Assembly (NCBI GenBank): GCA_036796555.1
Contig: DAIRCS010000002.1
Span: 49,941 to 113,940, forward strand
Direction of reading: 5' to 3'
Source of the DNA: JAJXWB01 sp036796555
GTDB taxonomy: Bacteria > Pseudomonadota > Alphaproteobacteria > Rhizobiales > Beijerinckiaceae
Length of the DNA stretch: 64,000 bases
Both the position numbers and the translations under genes were made by a program. The notes under the pieces are model-generated. The model was given only the letters and a program-made list of their open reading frames with translations. It was not told the DNA's origin and did no database searches. This document shows positions 8,495-17,595 of this stretch, piece after piece (within the stretch, counting starts at the first letter, position 1; every line of letters starts with the position of its first letter).

Positions 8495-9303
8495 CACTCG
8501 TCCGCACGTCGCGCCGGACTAGCCTGAGGCAATCTTTTCGGATTCAGTGGGCCATACTGCGCGCTGTAACCCGGAGGGAAGTCACCACAGTATTTGGCGT
8601 AGGCTACGGAATTGCTTTTGTCGCAGCTTTGCTGGAGCCTGTGTTTCACATCGGCATAATCGCGCTCTGGCACTGGCTGATTCGTGTCAACTCGATTTAC
8701 GGTCCAAGCAAGGTTCTGTTTATTAGCTCCGGCCTGTACCCGTTGTTCGTATTCGTGCACTTGTCGACTTCTTTTACCGCGGTCGCGAGATCGGAGATCT
8801 CTGAGCGCCGTTTGCCGACGGTGCGGCTATCCGATGTTATATTGGCGCGGGCCGCGGTGAAGTTGCTTGTCTATGTAGCGGTGGGGGTCGTGCTTTTCGG
8901 CGGGATCGCTCTTTTCATCACGCCGATGGCTGTGCCCCACGATCCTTCGCGTGTTTTGCTCGCGATCGCATTGCTTGCCGTGATCGGCGTCGGGATGGGC
9001 TTTTGCAATATCGCCATAGAATCTGTGCTGCCCATCTGGCACATGATCTATTCGCCATTGTCGCGAAGCATGATGCTATTTGCGGGTGTCCTGTACGTAC
9101 CGGACTTTCTTCCGCCTTTTCTGCGAGGGTGGTTGGCATACAACCCGATCTTGCATGAGGTCATCTTGTTTCGGCAGGGCTTCTATCCCAACTTTCCGTC
9201 GATATCCTATAGGCCGGGATATATGGCGGTCAGCGCCGGCGTCGTGCTATTCGTCGGGCTCGGATCGATGCGACTCATGACGAGGCGCCTTGATGATCGT
9301 TGA
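8491..9303 (+). CDS. kpsM: Capsule polysaccharide ABC transporter permease (KpsM/ABC-2 type)
   Basis: This integral membrane protein of 270 residues with about six hydrophobic helices forms the channel of an ABC-2 polysaccharide exporter. The stretch RREVTTVFGVGYGIAFVAALLEP near the N-terminus, FFPPFL-like PDFLPPFLRGWLAYNPILHEVILFR near 210 and the C-terminal helix fit KpsM/CtrC. The GTG at 8491 overlaps the stop of the preceding gene; longer frames upstream run into that gene. Base composition is lower in GC than the flanking core genes. Confidence 0.85.
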   Translation: MTLVRTSRRTSLRQSFRIQWAILRAVTRREVTTVFGVGYGIAFVAALLEPVFHIGIIALWHWLIRVNSIYGPSKVLFISSGLYPLFVFVHLSTSFTAVARSEISERRLPTVRLSDVILARAAVKLLVYVAVGVVLFGGIALFITPMAVPHDPSRVLLAIALLAVIGVGMGFCNIAIESVLPIWHMIYSPLSRSMMLFAGVLYVPDFLPPFLRGWLAYNPILHEVILFRQGFYPNFPSISYRPGYMAVSAGVVLFVGLGSMRLMTRRLDDR

Positions 9304-9472
9304 TCTGAACCAGAGGGATTGACGTTTCGTCCGTCGCGGATAGCCGACGTCGCGCGGCGCTGTTTCGCTGATGCACGACGTTGCGGTTTCAGACGAGCCC
9401 TGGTTTGTGTGTGGGAGCTAGCTCCTGCCACGGTTTGCGGTTGGCCTTATCGAAGGAGGCAGTCGACGGAAT

Positions 9473-10138
9473 ATGGTTGTTCTTGAAACCGTTTCGCTGT
9501 CTTTTGAGACCAAGGGGCGTCGGCAGGTCATTTTCGACAAACTTGTCGGCATGTTGCCTACGAACAAGCGCTTTATCATTCTTGGCGCCCCCGGTTCCGG
9601 TAAATCCATCCTCATCAAGATGGTCGCTGGTCTGATACGGCCGGATTCCGGCTCGATCGAGAGAATGGCGCGCCTTTCCTATCCCGTCGGCTTTGGCGCC
9701 TGGTTCCGGCCCAAACTGACCGTCAAGCAGAACCTCGGCTACGCAGCCGACGTCTACGAAGTCGATCGGGACGAACTGATCGAATTCGTCGGCGAAGTCA
9801 CGCGATTGCGCTACTGTTTCAGTATGAAATACGGCGAATTGCCTCCGCTGATGCGAGCTCAGCTGCACTATGCGACGAGTTACGCCATACCTTTTGACAC
9901 CTATCTGATCGACGGTCTCATCGGCGCGGGCGATGAAGAGTTTCGGCTAACTTGCGACTCGATGTTCGAAGCGCGTGCGGCGGAAAGCGGGATCATCATG
10001 GCAACCCGCCATATTCAGCATGCAAAGAAGTATGGCGATTGCGGCGCCCTGCTGAGCAACGGGAAGTTGACCTTCTTCGATGATGTCAATTTGTTGGTTC
10101 AGGCTTACCGGGAGAGCAAGACCGAAGTCCAGGATTAA
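9473..10138 (+). CDS. kpsT: KpsT-like ABC ATPase with degenerate catalytic motifs
   Basis: This 221-residue protein aligns with the ATPase of capsule exporters (KpsT/CtrD). Walker A GAPGSGKS (38-45) is intact, and the H-loop histidine H180 is present. The region where KpsT proteins carry a serine-glycine signature reads YGELPPLMRAQ (120-130), and Walker B reads YLIDG (144-148). Glycine therefore stands where the catalytic glutamate is expected. The protein may hydrolyse ATP poorly or use another residue. It follows kpsM after 169 bases; no second ATPase is nearby. The frame is intact over its whole length, so this is not an obvious pseudogene. Confidence 0.8.
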   Translation: MVVLETVSLSFETKGRRQVIFDKLVGMLPTNKRFIILGAPGSGKSILIKMVAGLIRPDSGSIERMARLSYPVGFGAWFRPKLTVKQNLGYAADVYEVDRDELIEFVGEVTRLRYCFSMKYGELPPLMRAQLHYATSYAIPFDTYLIDGLIGAGDEEFRLTCDSMFEARAAESGIIMATRHIQHAKKYGDCGALLSNGKLTFFDDVNLLVQAYRESKTEVQD

Positions 10139-10292
10139 CGAGGCGCGTCAGCGTCCTTGCCGTGAGACGCGCATCGAACGCAATAGGCAAGTTCAGCCGA
10201 CGATGAGTCCGCGCGGGCTTTTCGCTCGAGCTCAGGACACGAGCGTCAAGCGATCGGCGCGAAACGGCGATTTATCGAAAAGGACACCTCAC

Positions 10293-10994
10293 ATGCTTTG
10301 CTCCCGATCGAATGGAATTCGCGCTTCGGCCATTGCGCTCACTTTCTCCTGCGCCTCCGCCATGGCGTCGGAATGCGACGGACATCCGGTGCAAACAGTG
10401 GAATTTCGGGGGAGGCCGATGACAGTTCGTATCGGGAACATGGCGCGGGCGCTGCCTGAGAACAGCGTTGTTGTTCTCGGCGATTCCATTGTGGCGCGTT
10501 GGCCGAAGCCGCAATTGGCCGGTGTCCTCGGCGACCCGATCGTCGTTCTTGCGAACGGCGGCGACAGGATCGAAAATACAAACTGGACTTTGACTCAGGT
10601 CGACCAGAGCAAGGCCAGGACGGTCAGGCGCGTCGTATCCGAGGTCGGCACGGCGAATCTCACTGACACCGGCTGCGAGTTCGTGGCGAGAACCCGAGCG
10701 TATTTCCAGAATTTGAGACGCGTTTTCTCAAATGCGAAAATCTACGCATTGAACATCTATCAAAAAGGTCTCGGCGGGCGCGCACGGGTTGAGCAGGTCC
10801 GGGCGGCGAACGAAGCCATAAGATCGGCTGCGGCCGACAATAACATCGCATATGTCGATATCCACGACCCTCTGGAGAACAAGTGCGTTGGTCAGGAGAG
10901 TTGCGCGCTGCTGGAAGCAAATCGTGTGCATCCATCCCAAGCGGGATACGATTTGTTCACCGCTGTCCTGCAAGACGCCATGCGCCGGCGATAG
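10293..10994 (+). CDS. Exported SGNH/GDSL hydrolase-like protein
   Basis: This 233-residue protein has a signal peptide (1-26, ending AMA) and an SGNH-hydrolase fold. Block I is VVVLGDSIVARW with nucleophile S65, and block V is HPSQAGYD with H213. Such enzymes add or remove acetyl or other acyl groups on sugars and lipids, here probably in the periplasm on the exported glycan. The ATG at 10293 follows AAAGGA at a suitable distance; an in-frame ATG at 10203 would put 30 charged residues before the signal peptide and is less likely. The substrate is not known. Confidence 0.75.
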   Translation: MLCSRSNGIRASAIALTFSCASAMASECDGHPVQTVEFRGRPMTVRIGNMARALPENSVVVLGDSIVARWPKPQLAGVLGDPIVVLANGGDRIENTNWTLTQVDQSKARTVRRVVSEVGTANLTDTGCEFVARTRAYFQNLRRVFSNAKIYALNIYQKGLGGRARVEQVRAANEAIRSAAADNNIAYVDIHDPLENKCVGQESCALLEANRVHPSQAGYDLFTAVLQDAMRRR

Positions 10995-11140
10995 CTTCAG
11001 GAATCGTCGGGTTCCCGGCCCAGCGAAGCTCTCAGTTCTTTACATCTCGGCCGGTCGACGCTTATCAGATATGTCCGTCGCTGAATGTCCTTCGTTCAGA
11101 GAGGCGCGTCTTCAGCGGCTATGTCCATGAAGGATTTGTG

Positions 11141-13096
11141 ATGACCTCGATCGTCGATCTCCCGTGGCTGCCGGCCGCTCCTGAAAATTTCACGAAGCTG
11201 TGCAGGCAGTTCTCGCAGAGCGAAGGGCCTGCCGGCGGAGAAGCTCAAGCGCTCGCCAACTATCGTCTTAATCCGTCGCAATCGGGCGCCTTGACGCGCG
11301 CAATCGCCAAGCGACGCAAAACGACCGATAACTTTTCTCCGCTCACGCCGCTGCGGCTCGGCATTCTCTCGAATGCGACGACCGACGTGATCGACGATTG
11401 CATCCCCGCCGCCGCGCTGCGTCACGGCGTAGTCGTCGAATATGTGTCTTCGCCGTATGACCAGGTCGTACAGCAAGCGCTGGATCCGAATTCCATCGTC
11501 AACACAAGCAAGCTGGACCTGGTGCTGCTCGCCGTCGATCATCGATGGCTGCAACTCGACCGTCCCTCTCTTGCGACAGCCGATGCGAACAAGGTCACGG
11601 CTGCATTGCAGAAGCTGCGCAGCGTGATCCAGGCGTTGCGCCAGAACGGCGTCGCCACGATCCTGCAGACCGTTCCGACTCCGCCCATGTCGCTGTTCGG
11701 CAGCTTCGATCGTCGCGTGTCCGGAACGGTGCGCGCCATGATCGACGAGATCAACCGCCAGATACCGGCGCTCGCCGCGGAAGCAGGCGGCTATATCCTG
11801 GACGTCGCGGCGCTCGCGGAGCGTGTCGGCTCGGACCGATGGTTCGATCCGGTACAATGGGCGGCTTATAAGCTTCCCTTTGCATCCGATGTCGTGCCCG
11901 CTTATGCCGATATGGTTGGTCGGCTGCTTGGCGCGGTGGCGGGCAAGGCGCGAAAATGCCTCGTTCTCGATCTCGACAACACCGTCTGGGGAGGCGTGAT
12001 CGGCGACGACGGCCTTGAAGGCATCAAGATCGGACAGGGCAGCGCGCTTGGCGAAGCGTTTCTCTCCGTCCAGCATGCGGCGTTGGATTTGCGCGAGCGC
12101 GGTATAATACTGGCGGTCAGTTCGAAGAACGACGACGCCGTCGCGCGCGGCCCGTTTCGCGATCATCCCGACATGGCCTTGCGCGAATCTCATATTTCGG
12201 CGTTTCAAGCCAACTGGTCCGATAAGCCCAGCAATCTGAAAGCCATCGCCGCCAGCCTGAACATCGGCGTCGATGCGCTCGTGTTCCTCGACGACAACCC
12301 GGTCGAACGCGCCCAGGTTCGCGCGGCGCTGCCCATGGTGGCCGTTCCGGAATTGCCGCGGGATCCAGGCTGGTATGCGTGGTATCTCGCCGCCGCCGGA
12401 TATTTCGAATCCGTCGCTTTTTCGGCCGAAGACACGATGCGCCTGGCGTCTTACGCCACCGATGCCCAACGCGCCAAGCTTCTCGAGCAGTCGCATGATC
12501 TCGGCGACTACCTGAGTTCGCTGCGCATGGAGATGGAAATTGCGCCGTTCGACGTTCAGGGACGACAGCGTATCACGCAGTTGATCAACAAGACCAATCA
12601 GTTCAACCTGACGACACGTCGCTACAAGGAAGGGGACGTCGAATCCTTCGAGACCGATCCGTCCACATTCACGATGCAGGTGCGACTGCGCGACTCCTAC
12701 AGCGACCTGGGCATGATCGCCGTAGTGATCTGCAAGAGCTCCGAGACAGACGCCGCGCGGGAATGGCGCATCGACACCTGGTTGATGAGTTGCCGCGTCC
12801 TTGGACGGCGGGTTGAAGAAGCAATGCTCGCGCATGTGCTCGAGCACGCCAAAGCGCACGACGTGCGCCGATTGATCGGAACCTACATTCCCACCGCCAA
12901 GAATTCGATGGTCGCCGATCTTCTCGGTCGACTCGGATTCGCGATGCGCTCGGAAACGGCCGACGGCGTGCGGACTTACGAATTGGATGTCGAACAGTAT
13001 GTTGCGCCCGCCGATTTGCCGTTCTTGATGATTACAACGCCGAAGGCGCCCGTTGCGGCGGATTGGAGTCCGGTCGCGGTCGGGGACACTGCGTGA
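11141..13096 (+). CDS. FkbH-like HAD-IIIC enzyme with N-terminal SGNH-like domain
   Basis: FkbH proteins take a glyceryl unit from 1,3-bisphosphoglycerate, dephosphorylate it and load it on an acyl carrier protein. The 651-residue protein has an SGNH-like region (about 68-265) and a HAD domain starting at CLVLDLDNT (D277 and D279 of the DxDxT motif) with a later VFLDDNPVER (D384-D385). A C-terminal acetyltransferase-like part (VLGRRVEEAMLAHVLEHA) follows. This is the usual architecture of the family. AAGGA lies six bases before the ATG at 11141. The ACP and reductase downstream support an acyl-carrier-based role, but the product is unknown. Confidence 0.85.
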   Translation: MTSIVDLPWLPAAPENFTKLCRQFSQSEGPAGGEAQALANYRLNPSQSGALTRAIAKRRKTTDNFSPLTPLRLGILSNATTDVIDDCIPAAALRHGVVVEYVSSPYDQVVQQALDPNSIVNTSKLDLVLLAVDHRWLQLDRPSLATADANKVTAALQKLRSVIQALRQNGVATILQTVPTPPMSLFGSFDRRVSGTVRAMIDEINRQIPALAAEAGGYILDVAALAERVGSDRWFDPVQWAAYKLPFASDVVPAYADMVGRLLGAVAGKARKCLVLDLDNTVWGGVIGDDGLEGIKIGQGSALGEAFLSVQHAALDLRERGIILAVSSKNDDAVARGPFRDHPDMALRESHISAFQANWSDKPSNLKAIAASLNIGVDALVFLDDNPVERAQVRAALPMVAVPELPRDPGWYAWYLAAAGYFESVAFSAEDTMRLASYATDAQRAKLLEQSHDLGDYLSSLRMEMEIAPFDVQGRQRITQLINKTNQFNLTTRRYKEGDVESFETDPSTFTMQVRLRDSYSDLGMIAVVICKSSETDAAREWRIDTWLMSCRVLGRRVEEAMLAHVLEHAKAHDVRRLIGTYIPTAKNSMVADLLGRLGFAMRSETADGVRTYELDVEQYVAPADLPFLMITTPKAPVAADWSPVAVGDTA

Positions 13097-14385
13097 CGCC
13101 GTCGGATGCGTCTGCGGACGTCGTCAGGCGGGCGTTTTCGTCAACGGCCGGTCCAGTTCGTATTTTCAAGCAGACGGGAAATTCGACTTCGATCGGTTGC
13201 CAGAGCGTGACCGGCGGAGAAGTCGTTCATCGCGACACGCCTGCCGATGTTCTCGGCTATGGCTTCATGTTCAATCCCGGCGCGATATCCAGCGGCGCGC
13301 GCGGGATCGGCGCAGCGCGTCTACGGCCCGACACGCTTCGCGATTTCGTGCCGATTTACGAACAGAATTTTCCAGGCAAGTCGCCCGGAGAATCTCACGG
13401 CACGTCGATGTTGTCCTGGCTTGCCTGGCGCCGCGCGCATTTGGCCCTCCCCCAGGAACTCATGCTCTATCGAGCCCACGGCGCCGCTGGCAAAAGCCTC
13501 CGGGAGATTTCCAAAGGGACTCAGCCGTACGAAAACGGCCTGGTCGAATTGCGCCGCGCCACAGAAATCGCGGCGGGATACGGGAAGAGGGTCGTCTGCG
13601 AAGATTGCATTATCTCCAACGGGACGCAGGAACGAAAAGCAGGCGTTGGCCGATCCCAGTTCGTGCGCGAGCTCGAGGAGATCGCTCGCGATCACAAAGT
13701 GGATTGGTCCCAGATCACCGGGCAGACGGAGGATATCCGTACCTGGATCACTCAGCTTTCGGCGAACTTCACGCCTGCTCGGGCCATCGGCTCGGAAATC
13801 TCGCTGGCGCAGCTCGACTTCGTCCGTTCGAACAAGCTGGCGAGGATGGTCGGGCCGCGCTATCCCTTCCAATATGCGGACGTGTCGCATTTTGTCGCCG
13901 AACGCGGCTACATCTGGGAGGGTGAATACATAGCGAAGGCGATATTTCAGGAAATCCAGGGCGTCCCCTGGAAGGCGCTCGGTCAGGACATTCTCATACG
14001 CCGAGACGGGCGCAATGTTTTTGTCCATTTCGACCGTGGGGGACTGACCATCGACAAGACGACCTTGCCGCCCGCGCCGCAGCTTGGATTTGCGGTGCAT
14101 GAGGGCGACGCGCAGATTTGCATCGAGGACGTTTTGGTGTTCGGCGAGCGGCAGAAAGACGATTCCGTCCGCCTGGCGCTGGAGCGTGAGCCAGAAGGCG
14201 ACGACCTTTGGCTGTCTTACTCATTCGATGGGCCAGGATCGCGTCTCCGAAGCGAGGCAGGCTGTCCCGGCCCGGCCGCATGGGGAAATCTGCGGGATTG
14301 CGATCCGACGCCGAGCCGTTACTTCCGCGGTGAATCTCTTCCCAATTGGTGCGTCGTGATGAAAGAGCGAATTCACCGGCAATGA
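13093..14385 (+). CDS. Putative SGNH/sialate O-acetylesterase-like protein
   Basis: This is a 430-residue cytoplasmic-looking protein without a signal peptide. Its middle part (LMLYRAHGAAGKSLREISKG, then IISNGTQERKAG, then YPFQYADVSHFVAERGYIWEGEYIA) has the order of strands and the late D-x-x-H motif expected from the SASA branch of SGNH esterases. The canonical GQSN block is replaced by TGNSTSIGCQS. Function is therefore tentative. The GTG at 13093 overlaps the stop of the FkbH-like gene by GTGA, implying coupled translation; a TTG at 13063 is the only longer start of note. Confidence 0.55.
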   Translation: MTPSDASADVVRRAFSSTAGPVRIFKQTGNSTSIGCQSVTGGEVVHRDTPADVLGYGFMFNPGAISSGARGIGAARLRPDTLRDFVPIYEQNFPGKSPGESHGTSMLSWLAWRRAHLALPQELMLYRAHGAAGKSLREISKGTQPYENGLVELRRATEIAAGYGKRVVCEDCIISNGTQERKAGVGRSQFVRELEEIARDHKVDWSQITGQTEDIRTWITQLSANFTPARAIGSEISLAQLDFVRSNKLARMVGPRYPFQYADVSHFVAERGYIWEGEYIAKAIFQEIQGVPWKALGQDILIRRDGRNVFVHFDRGGLTIDKTTLPPAPQLGFAVHEGDAQICIEDVLVFGERQKDDSVRLALEREPEGDDLWLSYSFDGPGSRLRSEAGCPGPAAWGNLRDCDPTPSRYFRGESLPNWCVVMKERIHRQ

Positions 14386-14534
14386 ACGAGATCGCCTTTC
14401 TGACGCGCGCGCGGAAGTTGCGTCAGATTGACGGTTGCAGCGCAAACTGATACCGAAACGGGGTAGAATGCTGGCTTTTGCCGCCTAGGCCAATCCTTCA
14501 GATTCCCATGGAGCAGGAAGGCGCCTAATGCTAA

Positions 14535-16553
14535 ATGCGGCGCTTGCGGCCAATGAAATCAATCGCGCAACTTCTCAGCCGTCTCCAGCCCCGGATAGGG
14601 GACGCGTTGCGGAATCCCGGCTCTGTCGAGAGAGGTGATATGGATACGATACGTGTCATGGCGATGGGTGGGTGCAACCTGAGGGGTCCCCTTGCGAAAG
14701 TTCGCGGTGTTGGACGTCGGGCGCCGGGTTCCGCTTGGAGCGCTGTTCCCGCAAATTTTCGTGTGGTCGGTCCGCCGTTCTGGACATACACATTCGGCGA
14801 AATTATCCAGACGCTCGATCTTTATCGCGGAGAGCGAAAGATTCCCGACGAGTATCGACCGATGTGCGGGATCGACCGTAATTTTGTCGCCAAACCTGAG
14901 ATTTTGAAAGAAACCGACGTATTTCTGCTCGAGCCAAATACGTCGCAAGAGATATCCTTGGACGGCTATTTTCTGAATCGAGTTCCCGTAATCAACATGA
15001 TGCATGCGCTCCGAGAGCTTGGGGCGGGGTACGGCAGTCAGGTCGGTCAGTGGTATAGTCGCGGAATAAATGGCCTTGATCACGAATTCGCGCAAAAGGT
15101 CGCGAAAGAACTGTCGCCGATACTGCGCGATGCCGATCTGAGTCCGAACGAGAAAGAGCTTTATCTGATGACCCTGAACGAGGCGCGCGGTTCAGTGCGC
15201 GATGTCGGGGAAGGCCTTCGTCAGGTGCTGTCAATCATCGATCGACCAGTAGGGCTTGTGACGTATACTTGGCAGTATCTTGAAGACGGTCGTTACATCA
15301 GTTGGCCGGCGGTCTTCATCAAGCAGGTGCTGGCGGCTGCGGAGAAGTTTTCGATTCCCGCCCTGGAACCGTACAAATACGTTCTCGAGCGCGGCGCCAA
15401 AGCCGCGATGCGCGAGGATATGCGCCATTACAATGGCGAGTTCGAGCCTTTTATGGCAGGGAAACTCGTCAGCTTTCTTCATGCCGTCGCAGGGCGGGAG
15501 TGTATAGACACGACCCAGGCCGTCGACGCCCCCCACTCGATCGCGCCTCGCATTTTCAAACCGCGTCCCTTACTTCATGTAAACGTCGCGTCGCCATTCG
15601 ATCTGTATCTTGAACGACCGCCGCAATACGTGCTGAAACTTGCGTCGACTATGCATGTATACGAGCGTTCTTTCCTCTACAATCTGGCCAAGGAATACTA
15701 TGCTGGAGATGGAATTATAGTCGATAACGGGGTATATCTTGGCGCTTCGACCTGCTCACTAGGGTATGGGGTTGGCGATTCCGATCTTCGCTCGAGCGTT
15801 ATCGCCCATTTCGCAAGGCCAGTCACAGCTACGGATCCGGCAACGGTTACCGCGCCAAAATTAGGTCGCATGCGGCGCGAAGGGCTCGGCGACGAGTTTC
15901 GTGTCGGCGATTCTGTAGAAGATATCGTCAAAGCAAATATAAAGCCTGTAAGCGATCTCATTAATCTACGGATTGGCGAGACGGTCGACGCTGGCGGGTC
16001 AGGCCCGGATGTCGAGATCTTATTCCAAGACAATTTGAATGGTCGAGACGCCAACCTGCGTGCTATTCATATGTATTATCCGAAGCTAATACCAAATAGA
16101 TCGATTGTCATTCAGAGAAATTATTTTATAGATAGCATGATGTATATAAGGATCCATCAGGAGTGTCTTGCCGAGAAATTTGAGTTCATTGGCGAGATCG
16201 GTTCCACGGCGATCTTTCGATGCAGGGAAAAGATAACCGAGGAGGAGGCGAAAAATGTTGCGGCCGCGTGCAAGGGACTCGACCGGCAATGCGCCTTTCT
16301 CGATGCGGCGACTGAGCGCAGTTCGGACCCGCAGCGGCGCTTGCTGATGATGATCTCCGTCGTGCGCCTGCTCGGTTATTCGCGGAGGGTTGAGGAGGCG
16401 CGCGCTCGCCTGAAGATGGTGGAAGCGGTTGTCGCGGAGATAGGCGAAGACAAGCTCTTGTCGCGCGTAAGGTCTTCGCTGCGAGGCGCCAGGCATATCT
16501 GCGCGCCCGATGAAAGCGGGCAGAGCCTTGCGCAGGCGCGCGAAATCGCGTAG
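14535..16553 (+). CDS. Two-domain protein: SGNH/GSCFA-like N-terminus and methyltransferase-like C-terminus
   Basis: I do not recognise this 672-residue protein as a named family. The N-terminal third opens with a strand IRVMAMGGCNLRGPL, like the first block of GSCFA/SGNH proteins, and contains DVFLLEPNTSQEIS. The part from about residue 395 has GIIVDNGVYLGASTCSLGYGV, which resembles the SAM-binding loop of FkbM/TylF-type methyltransferases. The coding sequence is noticeably richer in A and T than neighbouring genes, especially near 15.6-16.2 kb, which suggests recent transfer. The start is uncertain: ATG at 14535 or 14553. Confidence 0.55.
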   Translation: MRRLRPMKSIAQLLSRLQPRIGDALRNPGSVERGDMDTIRVMAMGGCNLRGPLAKVRGVGRRAPGSAWSAVPANFRVVGPPFWTYTFGEIIQTLDLYRGERKIPDEYRPMCGIDRNFVAKPEILKETDVFLLEPNTSQEISLDGYFLNRVPVINMMHALRELGAGYGSQVGQWYSRGINGLDHEFAQKVAKELSPILRDADLSPNEKELYLMTLNEARGSVRDVGEGLRQVLSIIDRPVGLVTYTWQYLEDGRYISWPAVFIKQVLAAAEKFSIPALEPYKYVLERGAKAAMREDMRHYNGEFEPFMAGKLVSFLHAVAGRECIDTTQAVDAPHSIAPRIFKPRPLLHVNVASPFDLYLERPPQYVLKLASTMHVYERSFLYNLAKEYYAGDGIIVDNGVYLGASTCSLGYGVGDSDLRSSVIAHFARPVTATDPATVTAPKLGRMRREGLGDEFRVGDSVEDIVKANIKPVSDLINLRIGETVDAGGSGPDVEILFQDNLNGRDANLRAIHMYYPKLIPNRSIVIQRNYFIDSMMYIRIHQECLAEKFEFIGEIGSTAIFRCREKITEEEAKNVAAACKGLDRQCAFLDAATERSSDPQRRLLMMISVVRLLGYSRRVEEARARLKMVEAVVAEIGEDKLLSRVRSSLRGARHICAPDESGQSLAQAREIA

Positions 16554-16638
16554 GGCGCAAGTTCATGAGGGGCCTCTAGTGCGTCGTTTCGAAGCGATGC
16601 GGCCATTTCCGGCAATTCAAATCAGAGTGACATCGGCA

Positions 16639-17595
16639 ATGACAATCGACAGCCTCGCCGCTTGGCCCAACTTGCAAAGACTGGCGTCCGCTGTGCTGGA
16701 TGCGTGGCCGGCGCATCGTCGCGTCCTCGACAAATATCTCGGCGGCAGAGACGCGCAATTGCTGGATCATTCCGAATATGTCTCGTCGCTTGTCTGCAAG
16801 CTGACGGACCAGGGCGTCTACGACCTTGCGACGCTCGCGCAGTCCTATCGTTTTCTGTGCGAAAAGATCGTGTTGCCCGAAGAATTGTATTTCAGACGGC
16901 ACAACGCCTATCGTCTGAGCACCTTCGAAGAGGCTTTTCGCGAAGTCTACAGCAACGACGAAGTCATGCCGAAATACATGGAGGGATTGCTGACCTCCTA
17001 CGCGATCTGGCCTAACCACGTCGCGGCCAGCCATCACTATGCCCACACGTTCTTGAAGGTCATTGCGCCGGGCGCGCGCATGCTCGAGATCGGCCCCGGA
17101 CATGGCATGCTGATGTATATCGCCAGTTGCGCCCCGAATATCCGCAGTCTGACGGGGTGGGACGTCTCCCAGGCCAGCCTTGATATGACCAGGCAGACGC
17201 TCGACCATCTCGGCGTGACGCGAGAATATACTCTGGCCGAGCGCAACATTTTCGCCGGCGCCGGAGCCGACGTCGGAACCGAAAAATTCGATGCGATCGT
17301 CCTCAGCGAGGTGCTCGAACATCTCGAACATCCGATGGAGGCTCTCGCAGCCATCTACGATTTGCTGGAGCCCGGTGGAAAGGCCTGGATCAACGTGCCG
17401 GTCAACAGTCCGCTGCCCGATCACATCTTCCTTCTGAGGAGCGTTCAGGAAGCCGTGGGGGTGATCGAAAAGGCGGGATTCGCCATCCATTCCTGGGATG
17501 CGTTTCCGGCGGGCGCGGTGACGCTCGAACGCGCCGTAAAGGAAGCCCTGACCATAAACTGCGTCATCATAGCAGAGCGGCCCGCCCGCCAATGA
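16639..17595 (+). CDS. Class I SAM-dependent methyltransferase of the ACP cassette
   Basis: This 318-residue protein has motif I LEIGPGHG at 149-156 and a post-motif region with VLSEVLEHLEHP, the usual class I methyltransferase pattern. A helical N-terminal domain of about 140 residues precedes the catalytic domain and may bind the carrier protein or substrate. Its stop overlaps the start of the MaoC-SDR gene by ATGA, which ties it to that pathway. The target atom cannot be told from sequence. The ATG at 16639 avoids overlap with the upstream gene; longer in-frame starts exist at 16510 and 16600. Confidence 0.75.
   Translation: MTIDSLAAWPNLQRLASAVLDAWPAHRRVLDKYLGGRDAQLLDHSEYVSSLVCKLTDQGVYDLATLAQSYRFLCEKIVLPEELYFRRHNAYRLSTFEEAFREVYSNDEVMPKYMEGLLTSYAIWPNHVAASHHYAHTFLKVIAPGARMLEIGPGHGMLMYIASCAPNIRSLTGWDVSQASLDMTRQTLDHLGVTREYTLAERNIFAGAGADVGTEKFDAIVLSEVLEHLEHPMEALAAIYDLLEPGGKAWINVPVNSPLPDHIFLLRSVQEAVGVIEKAGFAIHSWDAFPAGAVTLERAVKEALTINCVIIAERPARQ

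Noticed and set aside
9473..10138. KpsT-like gene as a pseudogene
   Set aside because: Although the catalytic motifs are unusual, the frame is intact over the normal length and Walker A and the H-loop are kept, so it was kept as a coding gene.
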